Assembly (NCBI GenBank): GCA_024233495.1
Contig: JACKPM010000005.1
Span: 1 to 64,000 of the forward strand
Direction: 5' to 3'
DNA from: Chlamydiales bacterium
Lineage (GTDB): Bacteria > Chlamydiota > Chlamydiia > Chlamydiales > JAAKFR01
DNA: 64,000 nucleotides
The translations under genes and the position numbers were made by a program. The notes under the pieces were generated by a model. That model was not told the DNA's origin. It saw nothing but the letters and a program-made list of their open reading frames with translations, and ran no database searches. Positions 42,638 to 51,324 of this stretch are shown here, piece by piece. How positions within the stretch are numbered: position 1 is the first letter of the stretch; the number at the start of each line of letters is the position of its first letter.

Positions 42638-42895
42638 CTAACACTCTTTTTTGCAAGAAAAGACAAACCAAGCAGAGCCTGCAACTGTGAACACCGATCC
42701 AATCACAGCAAAGATAATCGTCGCTTGCTTGATGTCTGCGGCAGCGTGCCCCTTCATCATCACACCTGTTGCAACCAAAATAGCGCACACAAGAAAAGTA
42801 ATGCCCAAAACAGCTGTAGTCCCACTTTGTACTTGAGGTGGGCACTGTCCGCACACTTCCTTACACACCATTTGACAACAAATACCAAAAGCCAT
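42638..42895 (-). CDS. small Cys-rich membrane protein with paired hydrophobic segments (85 aa)
   Basis: ATG 42895 has GGGGAGG 5 nt upstream, a strong ribosome-binding site. The N-terminus has seven cysteines or near-cysteine pairs (GICCQMVCKEVCGQC). Two hydrophobic segments follow (about 29-47 and 57-80) with a short loop KGHAAADIKQ, and the end is CKKEC. The two-lobed pattern matches chlamydial Inc-type proteins, and the layout resembles the gene at 41949. The stop falls at the edge of repeat B. No signal peptide is recognised. Confidence 0.7.
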   Translation of the reverse strand: MAFGICCQMVCKEVCGQCPPQVQSGTTAVLGITFLVCAILVATGVMMKGHAAADIKQATIIFAVIGSVFTVAGSAWFVFSCKKEC

Positions 42896-43019
42896 TGAAA
42901 CCTCCCCTTTTGAAGAAATTGTAAAGGAGTCATTAATTTATTTCAAGGCAATAATTTAGGTATCAATAAATGTTAATGAGGAGTAAAATCTCGCCACTTT
43001 TCAAAAAAAAGGAGAATTT

Positions 43020-43355
43020 ATGGCTTTTATTAGATATCCAGAAGGACGAATCCCTAGAAGACCAGGGGATAACAGATTAAGCCCTTTGCAACAAGGGGAC
43101 ATAGAATTAGAAGTGATTCAACAAAGAATTGAAAAGTTTGTCCGAAAAATTATTCTACATATTCAGAAGGAAGTAACCCAAAATCAAAAAGAGAATTTAG
43201 CATACGAAATTCAGCTTCCTGAGGGGCTCACCTTTGGTTATGAGCAGAAAATAGGTGCTGTTTTTACGGAGGCCCTAGGAAGAAGTTGTTCTGTTTCCTG
43301 TCCATCCCATGGAGAGACCTGCCACACTCTAACTATCCTGAAGAAAAAAGTTTAA
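43020..43355 (+). CDS. hypothetical protein (111 aa)
   Basis: ATG 43020 is preceded by AAAAGGAG, so it is very likely translated. The product is soluble. The N-terminus is Pro/Arg-rich (RIPRRPGDNR), followed by a helical segment (EVIQQRIEKFVRKIILHIQKEV), and a C-terminal part with three cysteines and SHGETCHTL. I recognise no family. It lies between the Inc-like pair and the M20 peptidase gene, which starts 33 bp later. Confidence 0.72.
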   Translation: MAFIRYPEGRIPRRPGDNRLSPLQQGDIELEVIQQRIEKFVRKIILHIQKEVTQNQKENLAYEIQLPEGLTFGYEQKIGAVFTEALGRSCSVSCPSHGETCHTLTILKKKV

Positions 43356-43388
43356 AAATATTCCCTCTCTGCCCTATCCTTTGTTTTT

Positions 43389-44753
43389 ATGCTAGAGAGT
43401 GCCAAAGAGTATTTTAAAACCCATAAGGAAAAAATTCTCAAGGATTATTATAGTTTTCTTGAGTTTCCTAGCATTGCAACAGACTCGTCTTATACGGGCG
43501 AAGTGCAGAGATGTGCAGATTGGCTGAAAAAGTACTTAGAGGATATTGGACTCTCAGTAGAGGAGTGGAAAAGCGATGGCTCTTCTGTGCTCTTTGCAGA
43601 AAAAGAGTTGAGTGAGAATCGGGAAACTCTTCTTCTCTACTGTCACTACGATGTGCAGCCTGTCGACCCCCTTGAGCTCTGGGAGACGCCTCCTTTTGAA
43701 CCTAATGAGCGCGATGGTTACGTCTACGCTAGAGGGGCCAGCGACAATAAGGGGCAGTGTTTCTATACTGCTGTTGCTTTACGTGCCTTTTTAGATCACT
43801 ACAAAAAGCTTCCCGTTAACTTAAAGTTCATCATTGAGGGTGAGGAGGAATCGGGAAGCGCCTCTCTTTCAAATTTGTTGGAAGGGAAGAAAAAAAGGCT
43901 GAAGGCGGATCACCTTTTGGTGATCGATAGCGGCATTGAAGACATCAACACGCCGATGATTACCTTGGGCGCGCGAGGCATTGTCACTTTCTCGCTCTCA
44001 GTCGAAGAGGGAAAGCGTGATTTACATTCTGGTATGGTAGGTGGCATTGCCTATAATCCTAACCGCGCGCTTTGTGAGCTTCTAGCTCAACTTCACGACT
44101 CTTCTGGAACAGTTGCTGTTCCTGGCTTCTATGATGAAGTGGTAGAGATGACGCCAAAAGAGAAGCACGAGCTTGATTTCCACTTCGATGAGGTATCATT
44201 TGAACGTGCATATGGTTTTGCACCAGCTGGCATGGAGGAGGGAGTCTCTCCCCTTGAAGCTAACTGGGTTCGCCCCACACTTGAGATCAATGGCATTTCA
44301 GGCGGCTATTCAGGTGAAGGGTTTAAAACCGTCGTTCCTGCGCGTGCAGAAGCAAAGATTTCATGCCGCCTTGTTCCTTTCCAGAATCCTGAGCGCATCG
44401 CATCGCTTGTGGTGGAATTCTTGCGTGAGCGTATCCCCTCTCACCTCAAGTTAAACATTGAAGTGCATCGAGGTAATGGAAGAGGGTTTCGCGAGAGCGG
44501 CTCATCTCGTATTGCGCAGCTTGCAGCAAATGCATACAGCGACGTCTTCCAAAAAGGCTGTAAGAAGATTTTAATTGGGGGCTCTGTTCCCATTACCGTT
44601 GCGCTAAAGGAAGCGGCAGGTGCTGACACAATTTTGATTGGTACTGCACTTCCCGATGATGCGATCCACGCCCCTAATGAGCGCTTCTCACTCGAAAGTT
44701 TTAAGAAAGGGTATCTCACCATCTACCGCCTTCTTGAACTATTTCAGCACTAG
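43389..44753 (+). CDS. M20-family metallopeptidase (dipeptidase-like)
   Basis: This 454-residue cytosolic zinc peptidase has LLLYCHYDVQPVDP (first ligand His with Asp, residues about 80-93), RGASDNKGQ (bridging Asp), IEGEEESGS (catalytic Glu and ligand Glu) and a C-terminal PDDAIHAPNE with the last His ligand. The internal lid domain is present (TLEINGISGGYSGEG). Family members cleave dipeptides or deacetylate amino acids. This one resembles the CNDP/PepV-like dipeptidases. The next gene htrA is 33 bp downstream, and HtrA products could feed this enzyme. Confidence 0.92.
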   Translation: MLESAKEYFKTHKEKILKDYYSFLEFPSIATDSSYTGEVQRCADWLKKYLEDIGLSVEEWKSDGSSVLFAEKELSENRETLLLYCHYDVQPVDPLELWETPPFEPNERDGYVYARGASDNKGQCFYTAVALRAFLDHYKKLPVNLKFIIEGEEESGSASLSNLLEGKKKRLKADHLLVIDSGIEDINTPMITLGARGIVTFSLSVEEGKRDLHSGMVGGIAYNPNRALCELLAQLHDSSGTVAVPGFYDEVVEMTPKEKHELDFHFDEVSFERAYGFAPAGMEEGVSPLEANWVRPTLEINGISGGYSGEGFKTVVPARAEAKISCRLVPFQNPERIASLVVEFLRERIPSHLKLNIEVHRGNGRGFRESGSSRIAQLAANAYSDVFQKGCKKILIGGSVPITVALKEAAGADTILIGTALPDDAIHAPNERFSLESFKKGYLTIYRLLELFQH

Positions 44754-44786
44754 GTGTAACATCGTTGTCTACAGGAGGTAAGCACA

Positions 44787-46220
44787 GTGAAACGATTCCT
44801 CATTCTGATAACGTTTATTTGTACATCACTATTTGCCGATGAGGCGCTTTTAAGAGAGATTTCAAAGGGGTTTGCAGAAGTTGCGCAAAATGCGATTCCG
44901 GCCGTTGTCTATATCGAAAGTCAGACGGCACAAACCTCTGCAACGTTGAGACCGAGACAAGGGCCATTTGAAAATCCTTTCGAGTACTTCAATGACGACT
45001 TTTTTAACCGATTTTTTGGCTTCCCTTTTCAAAGCGATGAGGGGGAAAGCGACACAGTCATCTACCGTGTAGACCGCACTCGAAAAGGGAATAACGCGCG
45101 AGGCTCAGGCTTCATAGTGAGCCCAGATGGCCTCATCATTACTAACAACCACGTTGTAGAAAACAGCTCTAAGGTGATGGTCACCCTCAATGATGGACGA
45201 AAAATGCAAGCTGAGGTTGTAGGCACAGATCCACAGACTGATGTTGCTGTGATCAAGATCGATGAGACAAATCTACCTTATCTGAAGATGGGAGACTCGA
45301 ACGAGCTCAATGTGGGCGATTGGACAATTGCGATTGGCAATCCCTTTGGATTGCAGGCGAGCCTCACTGTAGGTGTTGTAAGTGCAAAGGGGCGGAGCCA
45401 GCTTCAGATCGCAGATTTTGAGGACTTTATCCAGACAGATGCAGCGATTAATCCAGGCAACTCAGGTGGTCCTCTTCTCAATGTGAAGGGAGAGGTAATC
45501 GGCGTAAATACGGCGATTGCAAGTGCTTCAGGCGGCTACATGGGTATTGGCTTCGCAATTCCTAGTGTTATGGTAGTGCAGATCAAAGATCAGCTTGTAA
45601 AGGATGGGGAAGTGACCCGGGGTTTTCTAGGAGTGACCCTGCAACCCATCGATAGCGATCTCGCGAAATTCTATCATCTCGATCGTCCTAAAGGCGCACT
45701 TGTGACCGATGTGGTGAAAGACTCCCCTGCCGAAAAAGCGGGGTTGCAGCAAGAAGACATCATTTTGGCCTATGACAGCAAGCCTATTGAAAACATCAAC
45801 GCTTTTCGTAATGCAGTATCACTCATGCCTCCTGGCACAAAAGTAAAACTTCAGATCAACCGTGATGGAAAGACAAAAGAGATCACTGTTGTAATTGCAC
45901 AAGCCCCTGGAAGCGCTATGGGCCCCGACTCTCCAGTAGAGAAGCTTGGCCTGCGGGTACAGACACTCACTCCAGAGATGGCGTCTCAACTTGGCATAAC
46001 AGAAGAGAAAGGTGTTGTGATCACACAGGTTGATCCCGACACCCCCGCAAGCATGGCAAGTTTGAAGCCTGGCTCTATCATTCTTGCAGTGAACCGGAAA
46101 AAAGTTTCGACTGCAGAAGAGTTCACAGCAGCGATTGCGCAAGCAGCTAAAGAGGGGCGTGTGCTTCTTATGGTACGGCAAGGAGAAGCAGTGCGCTTTG
46201 TTGCTCTACACTTTGAATAG
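44787..46220 (+). CDS. htrA: periplasmic serine protease/chaperone HtrA (DegP type)
   Basis: There are 477 residues. A signal peptide (FLILITFICTSLFA) leads to the periplasm. The trypsin-like triad is H122 (TNNHVVE), D152 (TDVAVIK) and S226 (NPGNSGGPL). Two PDZ domains follow (about 275-360 and 385-475). The start is GTG 44787 with AGGAGGT upstream. HtrA degrades misfolded envelope proteins and is reported in Chlamydia to be secreted to the host cell. The stop is followed 10 bp later by repeat A copy 4, which would lie in the 3' end of the transcript. Confidence 0.96.
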   Translation: MKRFLILITFICTSLFADEALLREISKGFAEVAQNAIPAVVYIESQTAQTSATLRPRQGPFENPFEYFNDDFFNRFFGFPFQSDEGESDTVIYRVDRTRKGNNARGSGFIVSPDGLIITNNHVVENSSKVMVTLNDGRKMQAEVVGTDPQTDVAVIKIDETNLPYLKMGDSNELNVGDWTIAIGNPFGLQASLTVGVVSAKGRSQLQIADFEDFIQTDAAINPGNSGGPLLNVKGEVIGVNTAIASASGGYMGIGFAIPSVMVVQIKDQLVKDGEVTRGFLGVTLQPIDSDLAKFYHLDRPKGALVTDVVKDSPAEKAGLQQEDIILAYDSKPIENINAFRNAVSLMPPGTKVKLQINRDGKTKEITVVIAQAPGSAMGPDSPVEKLGLRVQTLTPEMASQLGITEEKGVVITQVDPDTPASMASLKPGSIILAVNRKKVSTAEEFTAAIAQAAKEGRVLLMVRQGEAVRFVALHFE

Positions 46221-46230
46221 AAAGTGAAGG

Positions 46231-46379
46231 TATAGTCAAATCGGTTGAAAATTTTACAAATTCATACCATTTGATCGTGCTCGTTCTCATAGACCATAAA
46301 TGGTCTAAGTCGAACTCCGCGCTTACTTTGGCTTTGCCATCTGGCACGAATTTGTAAAATTTTCAACCGATTTGACTAC
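46231..46379 (-). repeat. repeat A copy 4 (internally deleted)
   Basis: This inverted copy has both ends intact and about 13 bp missing next to the left arm (ATTTGATCGTGC). It lies immediately after htrA. Its long hairpin could act as a transcript 3' end. Confidence 0.85.
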
Positions 46380-46410
46380 AAGGCGCTTGGTTTCAATCTT
46401 TGAGCAGAAG

Positions 46411-46767
46411 TTAACGAGGGGATTTCTTTTGCTCTTTAAGCTCTGTGATGGCAACAAGGATTTCGTCCAGAACTTCTTGTGCCTCGCAGATGCATGTAGG
46501 CACTTCGTTCATGATTGAAGAAATATTTTTTCGACTCAAATCTAAAAAGTCAAGTTTCTCTTCTATGGTGCCCTCTAAACCCTTGACCTCATTTTGAATG
46601 CGAGCGATTTCCTTTTTGGCAATCGTCTCTCTTAGTTGTAATACTTTAGCATGGGCAGACTGCAACTCTTTTTCAGCAGTATAAAGCTCTTTTTTCATCT
46701 CCAACAATGGATTCTTGGAGGCAAAAAGGGGCGATAAAACCAAAAGTGCTACGATCAATGGGGACAT
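46411..46767 (-). CDS. secreted coiled-coil protein (118 aa)
   Basis: An N-terminal signal peptide (SPLIVALLVLSPLFA) is followed by a heptad-patterned helix over most of residues 25-85 (ELYTAEKELQSAHAKVLQLR and onward). A Cys pair (CIC) lies near 90. It probably forms a periplasmic coiled coil. ATG 46767 is used, since an upstream TTG adds six residues with no ribosome-binding site. No family is recognised. It lies 43 bp downstream of the M50 protease gene on the same strand, so a shared transcript is possible. Confidence 0.7.
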   Translation of the reverse strand: MSPLIVALLVLSPLFASKNPLLEMKKELYTAEKELQSAHAKVLQLRETIAKKEIARIQNEVKGLEGTIEEKLDFLDLSRKNISSIMNEVPTCICEAQEVLDEILVAITELKEQKKSPR

Positions 46768-46810
46768 GAGGACTGAATACAGCAATCACATTTTTCACGC
46801 AATAACTCGA

Positions 46811-47947
46811 TCATGATGCGGTGAATTTTTTGAACTTGGGATTATCCCGGATCGCATCAAATTCAGGGTGAGAAAGTGCATCTCGCAAACTTGGAAGTCC
46901 TTCACGTAGCGCACAGTCTAGCCAGCCACAAGCAGGCTCCGACTTTTCTAGCGCTCCATATGCAAGCGCATTGATAAGTGCTGTGTTGTAAGAGGGATTT
47001 TCCTGGAAACATTTATTCCCCACTTCAGTCACCATCTTGTAGTCACCATTCATGTGCGCTAAAAAGTGGAAAGTGGAGAGATTTTCTCCACTCAAATGTT
47101 TGTAGATAGGAAGAAGGAGTTGATACGCCTCATCATAGCGCTCCTCTCTTCTATAAATTTCTGCGATTTGCTGCGTTGCCAAAGTATAGAGAATCCCCTC
47201 TTTGTTTGCGCCTCTTACATGCTCGAGCTTCTCAAGTGCTGCTTGTGTGTTGCCACTCTCGAGATCTATATCCGCTTCTCTCAGCACATCTTGCATCTCT
47301 GTGTTGCGATCTTGCTCTTTGAAGATGCGGTAGTAGCGCAGCGAGCGAAAACTCTCAAAAGTGAGGATTAAGAAGAGAGCGCCCACAAGGAAATGACCGG
47401 TGGCAAAGAAGAAGATGCTGATCAACACAGAAATGACGAGGCCAATCACAATGGCAGCTTTAATCCCTTTAAACCCAAAAATCCCTTCGAGAATGATGCT
47501 CAAAAGGTGGCCTCCATCGAGAGGGAGAACAGGAATCAAATTGATTATGGTCCAAAAGAAGTTCGCGACGTAGGTGAAGCGCACAGCAAAGGCGAGCAAC
47601 TCATTTTGAATTGGAACTGTACGAGAGAGAATGTAGGCGCCCAAAAAGAGAAGAAAGCCGAAAATAGGGCCATTGAGGACAATGAAAAACTCTTTCCAAA
47701 GTTTGAGCTTCCCCCCCTCTCGGTAGGTGAAACCTCCAAAGGCAGCAAGCTCGATGCGACACTTCTGCCCAAAAGCGCAAGCAGTGAGCGCATGTCCGAA
47801 CTCATGAAAAAGTACAGAGAGCACAATCACTCCAACACAGAGCAGAGCCCCAAGAAGAGACATTGTCCACATCCATCCAATAAAAAAAGCAACAAGCCAA
47901 AAGAGGGGGCGGATTGAGACAGGGATTTTTCCTGGAATTGTAATCAT
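46811..47947 (-). CDS. M50 (site-2 protease) family membrane protease with TPR-like tail
   Basis: The zinc motif HEFGH (residues 48-52) and the third-ligand motif PVLPLDGG (about 140-146) lie within membrane helices. Six hydrophobic segments span about 10-215. The C-terminal 150 residues are soluble helix pairs (QAALEKLEHVRG, YDEAYQLLLPIY and NALAYGALEKS) consistent with TPR repeats. This resembles rhomboid-like-order S2P proteases that cut membrane-bound regulators. The start overlaps the sucD stop (ATGA). The TPR tail may bind substrates. It is longer than a minimal S2P of about 220 residues. Confidence 0.88.
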   Translation of the reverse strand: MITIPGKIPVSIRPLFWLVAFFIGWMWTMSLLGALLCVGVIVLSVLFHEFGHALTACAFGQKCRIELAAFGGFTYREGGKLKLWKEFFIVLNGPIFGFLLFLGAYILSRTVPIQNELLAFAVRFTYVANFFWTIINLIPVLPLDGGHLLSIILEGIFGFKGIKAAIVIGLVISVLISIFFFATGHFLVGALFLILTFESFRSLRYYRIFKEQDRNTEMQDVLREADIDLESGNTQAALEKLEHVRGANKEGILYTLATQQIAEIYRREERYDEAYQLLLPIYKHLSGENLSTFHFLAHMNGDYKMVTEVGNKCFQENPSYNTALINALAYGALEKSEPACGWLDCALREGLPSLRDALSHPEFDAIRDNPKFKKFTAS

Positions 47948-48813
47948 GAGACGATCTTTTTTAGGGTTTCACCAATCACAGCAGGAGTTTGTGCAATTGC
48001 AACTCCAGCTTTTTGAAGGGCTTCGATTTTATCTTTTGCTGTACCTTTTCCACCAGAGATAATCGCCCCGGCATGTCCCATACGCTTTCCTGGAGGGGCA
48101 GTTTGCCCTGCAACGAAAGCAGCGACAGGCTTTTTCACATGCGCTTTGATGTATTCAGCAGCTTCCTCTTCAGCGCTTCCTCCAATCTCTCCAATCATGA
48201 GAATTGCTTCTGTTTCTGGATCTTCTTCAAAGAGTTTGAGCATGTCGATGAAGTTGGTGCCGTTGAGTGGATCACCTCCAATACCAACACATGTTGTTTG
48301 CCCCAACCCCTCTTGAGTGGTTTGCCAAACGGCTTCATAGGTGAGTGTTCCTGATTTAGAAACAATACCCACCTTTCCCCTTTTGTGAATGTAGCCAGGC
48401 ATGATGCCGATTTTACACTCATCAGGTGTAATGATTCCCGGGCAGTTAGGGCCAATAAGGCGGCTTTTGCTCTGCCGCATAACCGCAGAGACTTCAAGCA
48501 TATCGCGCACAGGGATGCCCTCTGTGATGCAGATAATAAGCTCTACCCCTGCATCTTCAGCCTCTAAAATTGCCTCAGCAGCAAAGCGCGCTGGTACAAA
48601 AATGAGGCTTGCATTGCACTGCGTCGCTGCTTTTGCCTCTTTAACAGTATCAAAGATAGGGAGGTTGATGTGTGTTTGCCCCCCTTTTCCGGGAGTAACG
48701 CCTCCCACATAGGTGGAGCCATAGGCGATGCCTTGCTTTGTATGAAAAGTGCCTGCCTTTCCAGTTAACCCTTGCGTGATCACCCTCGTCTGTTTTCCAA
48801 CCAAAACTGCCAC
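47944..48813 (-). CDS. sucD: succinyl-CoA synthetase alpha subunit
   Basis: The subunit carries the CoA-binding Rossmann part and the phosphorylated histidine in GHAGAIISGG (H near 245). Other motifs are GKAGTFHTKQ, GPNCPGIITPDECKIG and VSKSGTLTYE. There are 289 residues. GTG 48813 overlaps the sucC stop by one base (TAGTG). It makes ATP or GTP from succinyl-CoA in the TCA cycle with SucC. Confidence 0.96.
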   Translation of the reverse strand: MAVLVGKQTRVITQGLTGKAGTFHTKQGIAYGSTYVGGVTPGKGGQTHINLPIFDTVKEAKAATQCNASLIFVPARFAAEAILEAEDAGVELIICITEGIPVRDMLEVSAVMRQSKSRLIGPNCPGIITPDECKIGIMPGYIHKRGKVGIVSKSGTLTYEAVWQTTQEGLGQTTCVGIGGDPLNGTNFIDMLKLFEEDPETEAILMIGEIGGSAEEEAAEYIKAHVKKPVAAFVAGQTAPPGKRMGHAGAIISGGKGTAKDKIEALQKAGVAIAQTPAVIGETLKKIVS

Positions 48814-49961
48814 TACCGCATCTCCACTGCTTTGATCGCTCCCTCAGCCATCGTCTTTGCTGTTGTAATATTGAGCCCTGACTCACTGAGTACCCTCATC
48901 CCAGTCTCTACGTTGGTTCCCTCCATCCGCACAATGAGCGGCACTTTCAAATGCATCTCCTGGCACGCTTTCACCACGCCGTTGGCGAGCACACCGCAAT
49001 CCATGATGCCCCCAAAGATATTGACGAAGATCGCCTTCACATTGGGATCTGTGAGAATGATCTGAAACCCTTTTTCTACTTGCTCTTCTGTTGCACCTCC
49101 CCCTACGTCGAGGAAGTTCGCTGGCTCTCCGCCATAGTGGTGGATAATGTCCATTGTTGCCATTGCTAAACCTGCACCATTCACCAAACACCCAATGTCA
49201 CCATCAAGCCCAATATAGGCGAGATCAAACTTTTTCGCCTCTACCTCATTTGGATTCATTTGCGACGGGTCATAAAATTGCTGGAAGTCGGGATGACGAA
49301 AGAGCGCATCATCATCCACTGAAATCTTTGCATCGATGCACCAGAGCTGCCCCTCTTTTGTCAACACCATGGGGTTAATCTCAATCAAAGAAGCATCCGA
49401 CTCAATGAACGCTTTTGCCATGCCAGCAAAGATCTGCATCCCCTGCTTTGCTACTTCACCTTCCCAACCCATGAACTTTGCAAGCTCAATGAGCTGAAAA
49501 CCGCGGAGCGAACCATCCAATCCAAATGGCATCTGTAAAATCTTTGAAGAGTCGGTCTCCTCAATCTCCATTCCCCCTTCAGGAGAGATCATCAAGATGG
49601 GAACCCCCTTCGAACGGTCAATCAAACAGGCAGCATAATACTCTTTCTCAATTGTAACAGGCTGGGTGATCAACACTTTTGAGACATGGATCCCCTCTTT
49701 TCCAGTCTGCTTGGTGACCAGCTGCATGCCAATTAGCTCAGAGGCGTAGCGCACAATCTCTTCAGGATCCTTCCCAAACTTGACGCCCCCCGCCTTTCCA
49801 CGCCCACCAGCGTGTACCTGCACTTTCACTACACCCTCAGTGAGGTTAAGCTCCTCAATTGCGTCTTGCGCCTCCTCTACAGAGGTAGCAACAGCAAAGG
49901 GAGGAATCGGCAGCCCATACTTTAAAAGCAAATTTTTTGCTTGATACTCGTGAAAATTCAT
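48813..49961 (-). CDS. sucC: succinyl-CoA synthetase beta subunit
   Basis: This ATP-grasp subunit has 382 residues. MNFHEYQAKNLLLKYGLP is the family N-terminus. KVQVHAGGRGKAGGVKF is the nucleotide-binding segment, and IEINPMVLT and NIFGGIMDCGVLANG form the metal and CoA-facing parts. sucC-sucD is the normal order. The divergent ftsY starts 57 bp away, with a promoter for ftsY in between. Confidence 0.96.
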   Translation of the reverse strand: MNFHEYQAKNLLLKYGLPIPPFAVATSVEEAQDAIEELNLTEGVVKVQVHAGGRGKAGGVKFGKDPEEIVRYASELIGMQLVTKQTGKEGIHVSKVLITQPVTIEKEYYAACLIDRSKGVPILMISPEGGMEIEETDSSKILQMPFGLDGSLRGFQLIELAKFMGWEGEVAKQGMQIFAGMAKAFIESDASLIEINPMVLTKEGQLWCIDAKISVDDDALFRHPDFQQFYDPSQMNPNEVEAKKFDLAYIGLDGDIGCLVNGAGLAMATMDIIHHYGGEPANFLDVGGGATEEQVEKGFQIILTDPNVKAIFVNIFGGIMDCGVLANGVVKACQEMHLKVPLIVRMEGTNVETGMRVLSESGLNITTAKTMAEGAIKAVEMR

Positions 49962-49985
49962 AGAGACCTCTACCTCTATATGTGG

Positions 49986-49991
49986 TATAAT
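49986..49991 (+). promoter_or_regulatory. -10 box (extended) for ftsY
   Basis: A perfect TATAAT at 49986-49991 is preceded by TGG, giving an extended -10 (TGN-TATAAT). The -35 region is weak, as is common with extended boxes. The ftsY GTG start is 27 bp downstream. Confidence 0.55.
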
Positions 49992-50018
49992 GTTTTTTCT
50001 ATCAATGGAGAAATTGGT

Positions 50019-50864
50019 GTGTTTAAGTTTTTAGGGAAAAAATTCAAGGAATTATTTAAAGGGAAGGTAGACGAGGAGCAACTCGAGAAGCTCGAGCAGC
50101 TCTTCTATGAAGCTGACCTTGGCGCTCAAGCGAGCTCTGACCTCACTGACTTTGTGCGCTCCCTCTACAAGAAAAATAGCAAGATCACAGCTGATGAGAT
50201 TATTCAGGAGATCAAAAGGGAGCTCCTCTCCCAACTTAGCGGCATTGAGGTGCCTCCCTATGAAGAGGGAAAGCCGCATATCATCCTTATCGTGGGCGTC
50301 AACGGCAACGGGAAAACCACCACCATTGCGAAGCTTGCCAATCTCTACCGCTCTCAGGGAAAATCGGTGCTTGTGGGCGCAGCCGATACGTTTCGCGCTG
50401 CTGCCATCGACCAGCTCGAAATGTGGGCAAAAAGGCTCAACATAGAGATCGTAAAGGGAAAGCCGGGTGGTGATCCTGCAGCGGTCGCCTTCGACGCTGT
50501 GGCTGCTGCCAAAAGCCGCGGAATCGATATCGTGCTTATCGACACAGCAGGACGCCTACACACAAAAAACGACCTCATGCATGAGCTACAAAAAGTGCAC
50601 CGAGTGGCGAAACCACACGAAACACTCCTCGTCCTTGATGCTACGATTGGCCAAAATGGCGTGGAGCAAGCTGCAACCTTTCACAAGTTTACTCCCCTTT
50701 CAGGGCTTATCCTCACAAAGATCGATGGCACAGCTAAAGGGGGAACGGCTATTGCAATTCAGAAGAAGCTACAGTTGCCCATAAGGTATTTCGGCAGTGG
50801 CGAACAAGTGAGCGACTTTGCTCCTTTTGACGCCCAAACCTATATCAACAACTTGATCACATGA
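50019..50864 (+). CDS. ftsY: signal recognition particle receptor FtsY
   Basis: This SRP receptor GTPase docks ribosome-nascent chain complexes at the membrane. There are 281 residues from GTG 50019 (GGAG 8 nt upstream). A short basic N-terminus (FKFLGKKFKELFK) likely serves as membrane anchor in place of the long acidic A-domain of E. coli. G1 is GVNGNGKTTT. DTFRAAAIDQLE (the insertion-box region), DTAGRLHTK (G3), TKIDGTAKGG (G4) and GSGEQVSDF follow. It is compact, as in Chlamydia (CT820). Confidence 0.95.
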   Translation: MFKFLGKKFKELFKGKVDEEQLEKLEQLFYEADLGAQASSDLTDFVRSLYKKNSKITADEIIQEIKRELLSQLSGIEVPPYEEGKPHIILIVGVNGNGKTTTIAKLANLYRSQGKSVLVGAADTFRAAAIDQLEMWAKRLNIEIVKGKPGGDPAAVAFDAVAAAKSRGIDIVLIDTAGRLHTKNDLMHELQKVHRVAKPHETLLVLDATIGQNGVEQAATFHKFTPLSGLILTKIDGTAKGGTAIAIQKKLQLPIRYFGSGEQVSDFAPFDAQTYINNLIT

Positions 50865-51073
50865 GACGAGTAGGGGGAACACCATTTTTTGACCGAGAAT
50901 TTTGTAGAGTGCTTGTGCCTTCTATCTGTATCCCCACAGCCCTCTTCCTCTTCTTTGTTCTGGTCATTGAGCAAGCTCACCTGAGCCGCTTGCAAAGCAA
51001 CCTTATTGGGTGTAGCTGTGTGCTTTTGATAACTGGAGGCATTTCCTCAATGCTCTTCCATAAGCCGCATTGA
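50861..51073 (+). CDS. small two-segment membrane protein (70 aa)
   Basis: ATG 50861 overlaps the ftsY stop (ATGA), so it is translationally coupled. Two hydrophobic segments (about 17-37 and 47-64) are linked by a short polar loop (EQAHLSRLQSN), and the C-terminus is basic. No family is recognised. The two-lobed hydrophobicity again resembles Inc-like proteins, though coupling to ftsY might point to a housekeeping membrane protein. Confidence 0.6.
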   Translation: MRRVGGTPFFDREFCRVLVPSICIPTALFLFFVLVIEQAHLSRLQSNLIGCSCVLLITGGISSMLFHKPH

Positions 51074-51134
51074 AAAATGGGACCAACTGAACTCTAAGCA
51101 TAGCAAGACGCTCAGCGGGAAAATCAGCCACAAG

Positions 51135-51324
51135 GGCATTGTTCTCTAATCGCGCATAAGTCAACTATCATTTTCTTTTTTAAACCAAACTCACTCCATG
51201 TTCTCTACGGGATCTGCTAGGCCAAGCTTGTTGCTGGCGTCCCACTATACTTTGCGAATGTAGAGCTAGACCATGTTGAAAACGAACTCGAAGCTCAAAC
51301 AAAGCCACGTCTTAGCTCTTAGCA
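51135..51324 (+). repeat. left arm of a long inverted repeat (about 189 bp)
   Basis: The segment from GGCATTGTTCTCTAATCGC to TAGCTCTTAGCA is almost identical to the reverse complement of 52454-52642, with only a few mismatches. It frames a 1.1-kb non-coding interior. Confidence 0.85.

Noticed and set aside
46231..46379. Repeat A copy 4 as a dedicated htrA terminator
   Set aside because: It can fold as a hairpin, but the same element occurs in many unrelated places and no T-tract follows the htrA-proximal end. It is kept as a repeat.
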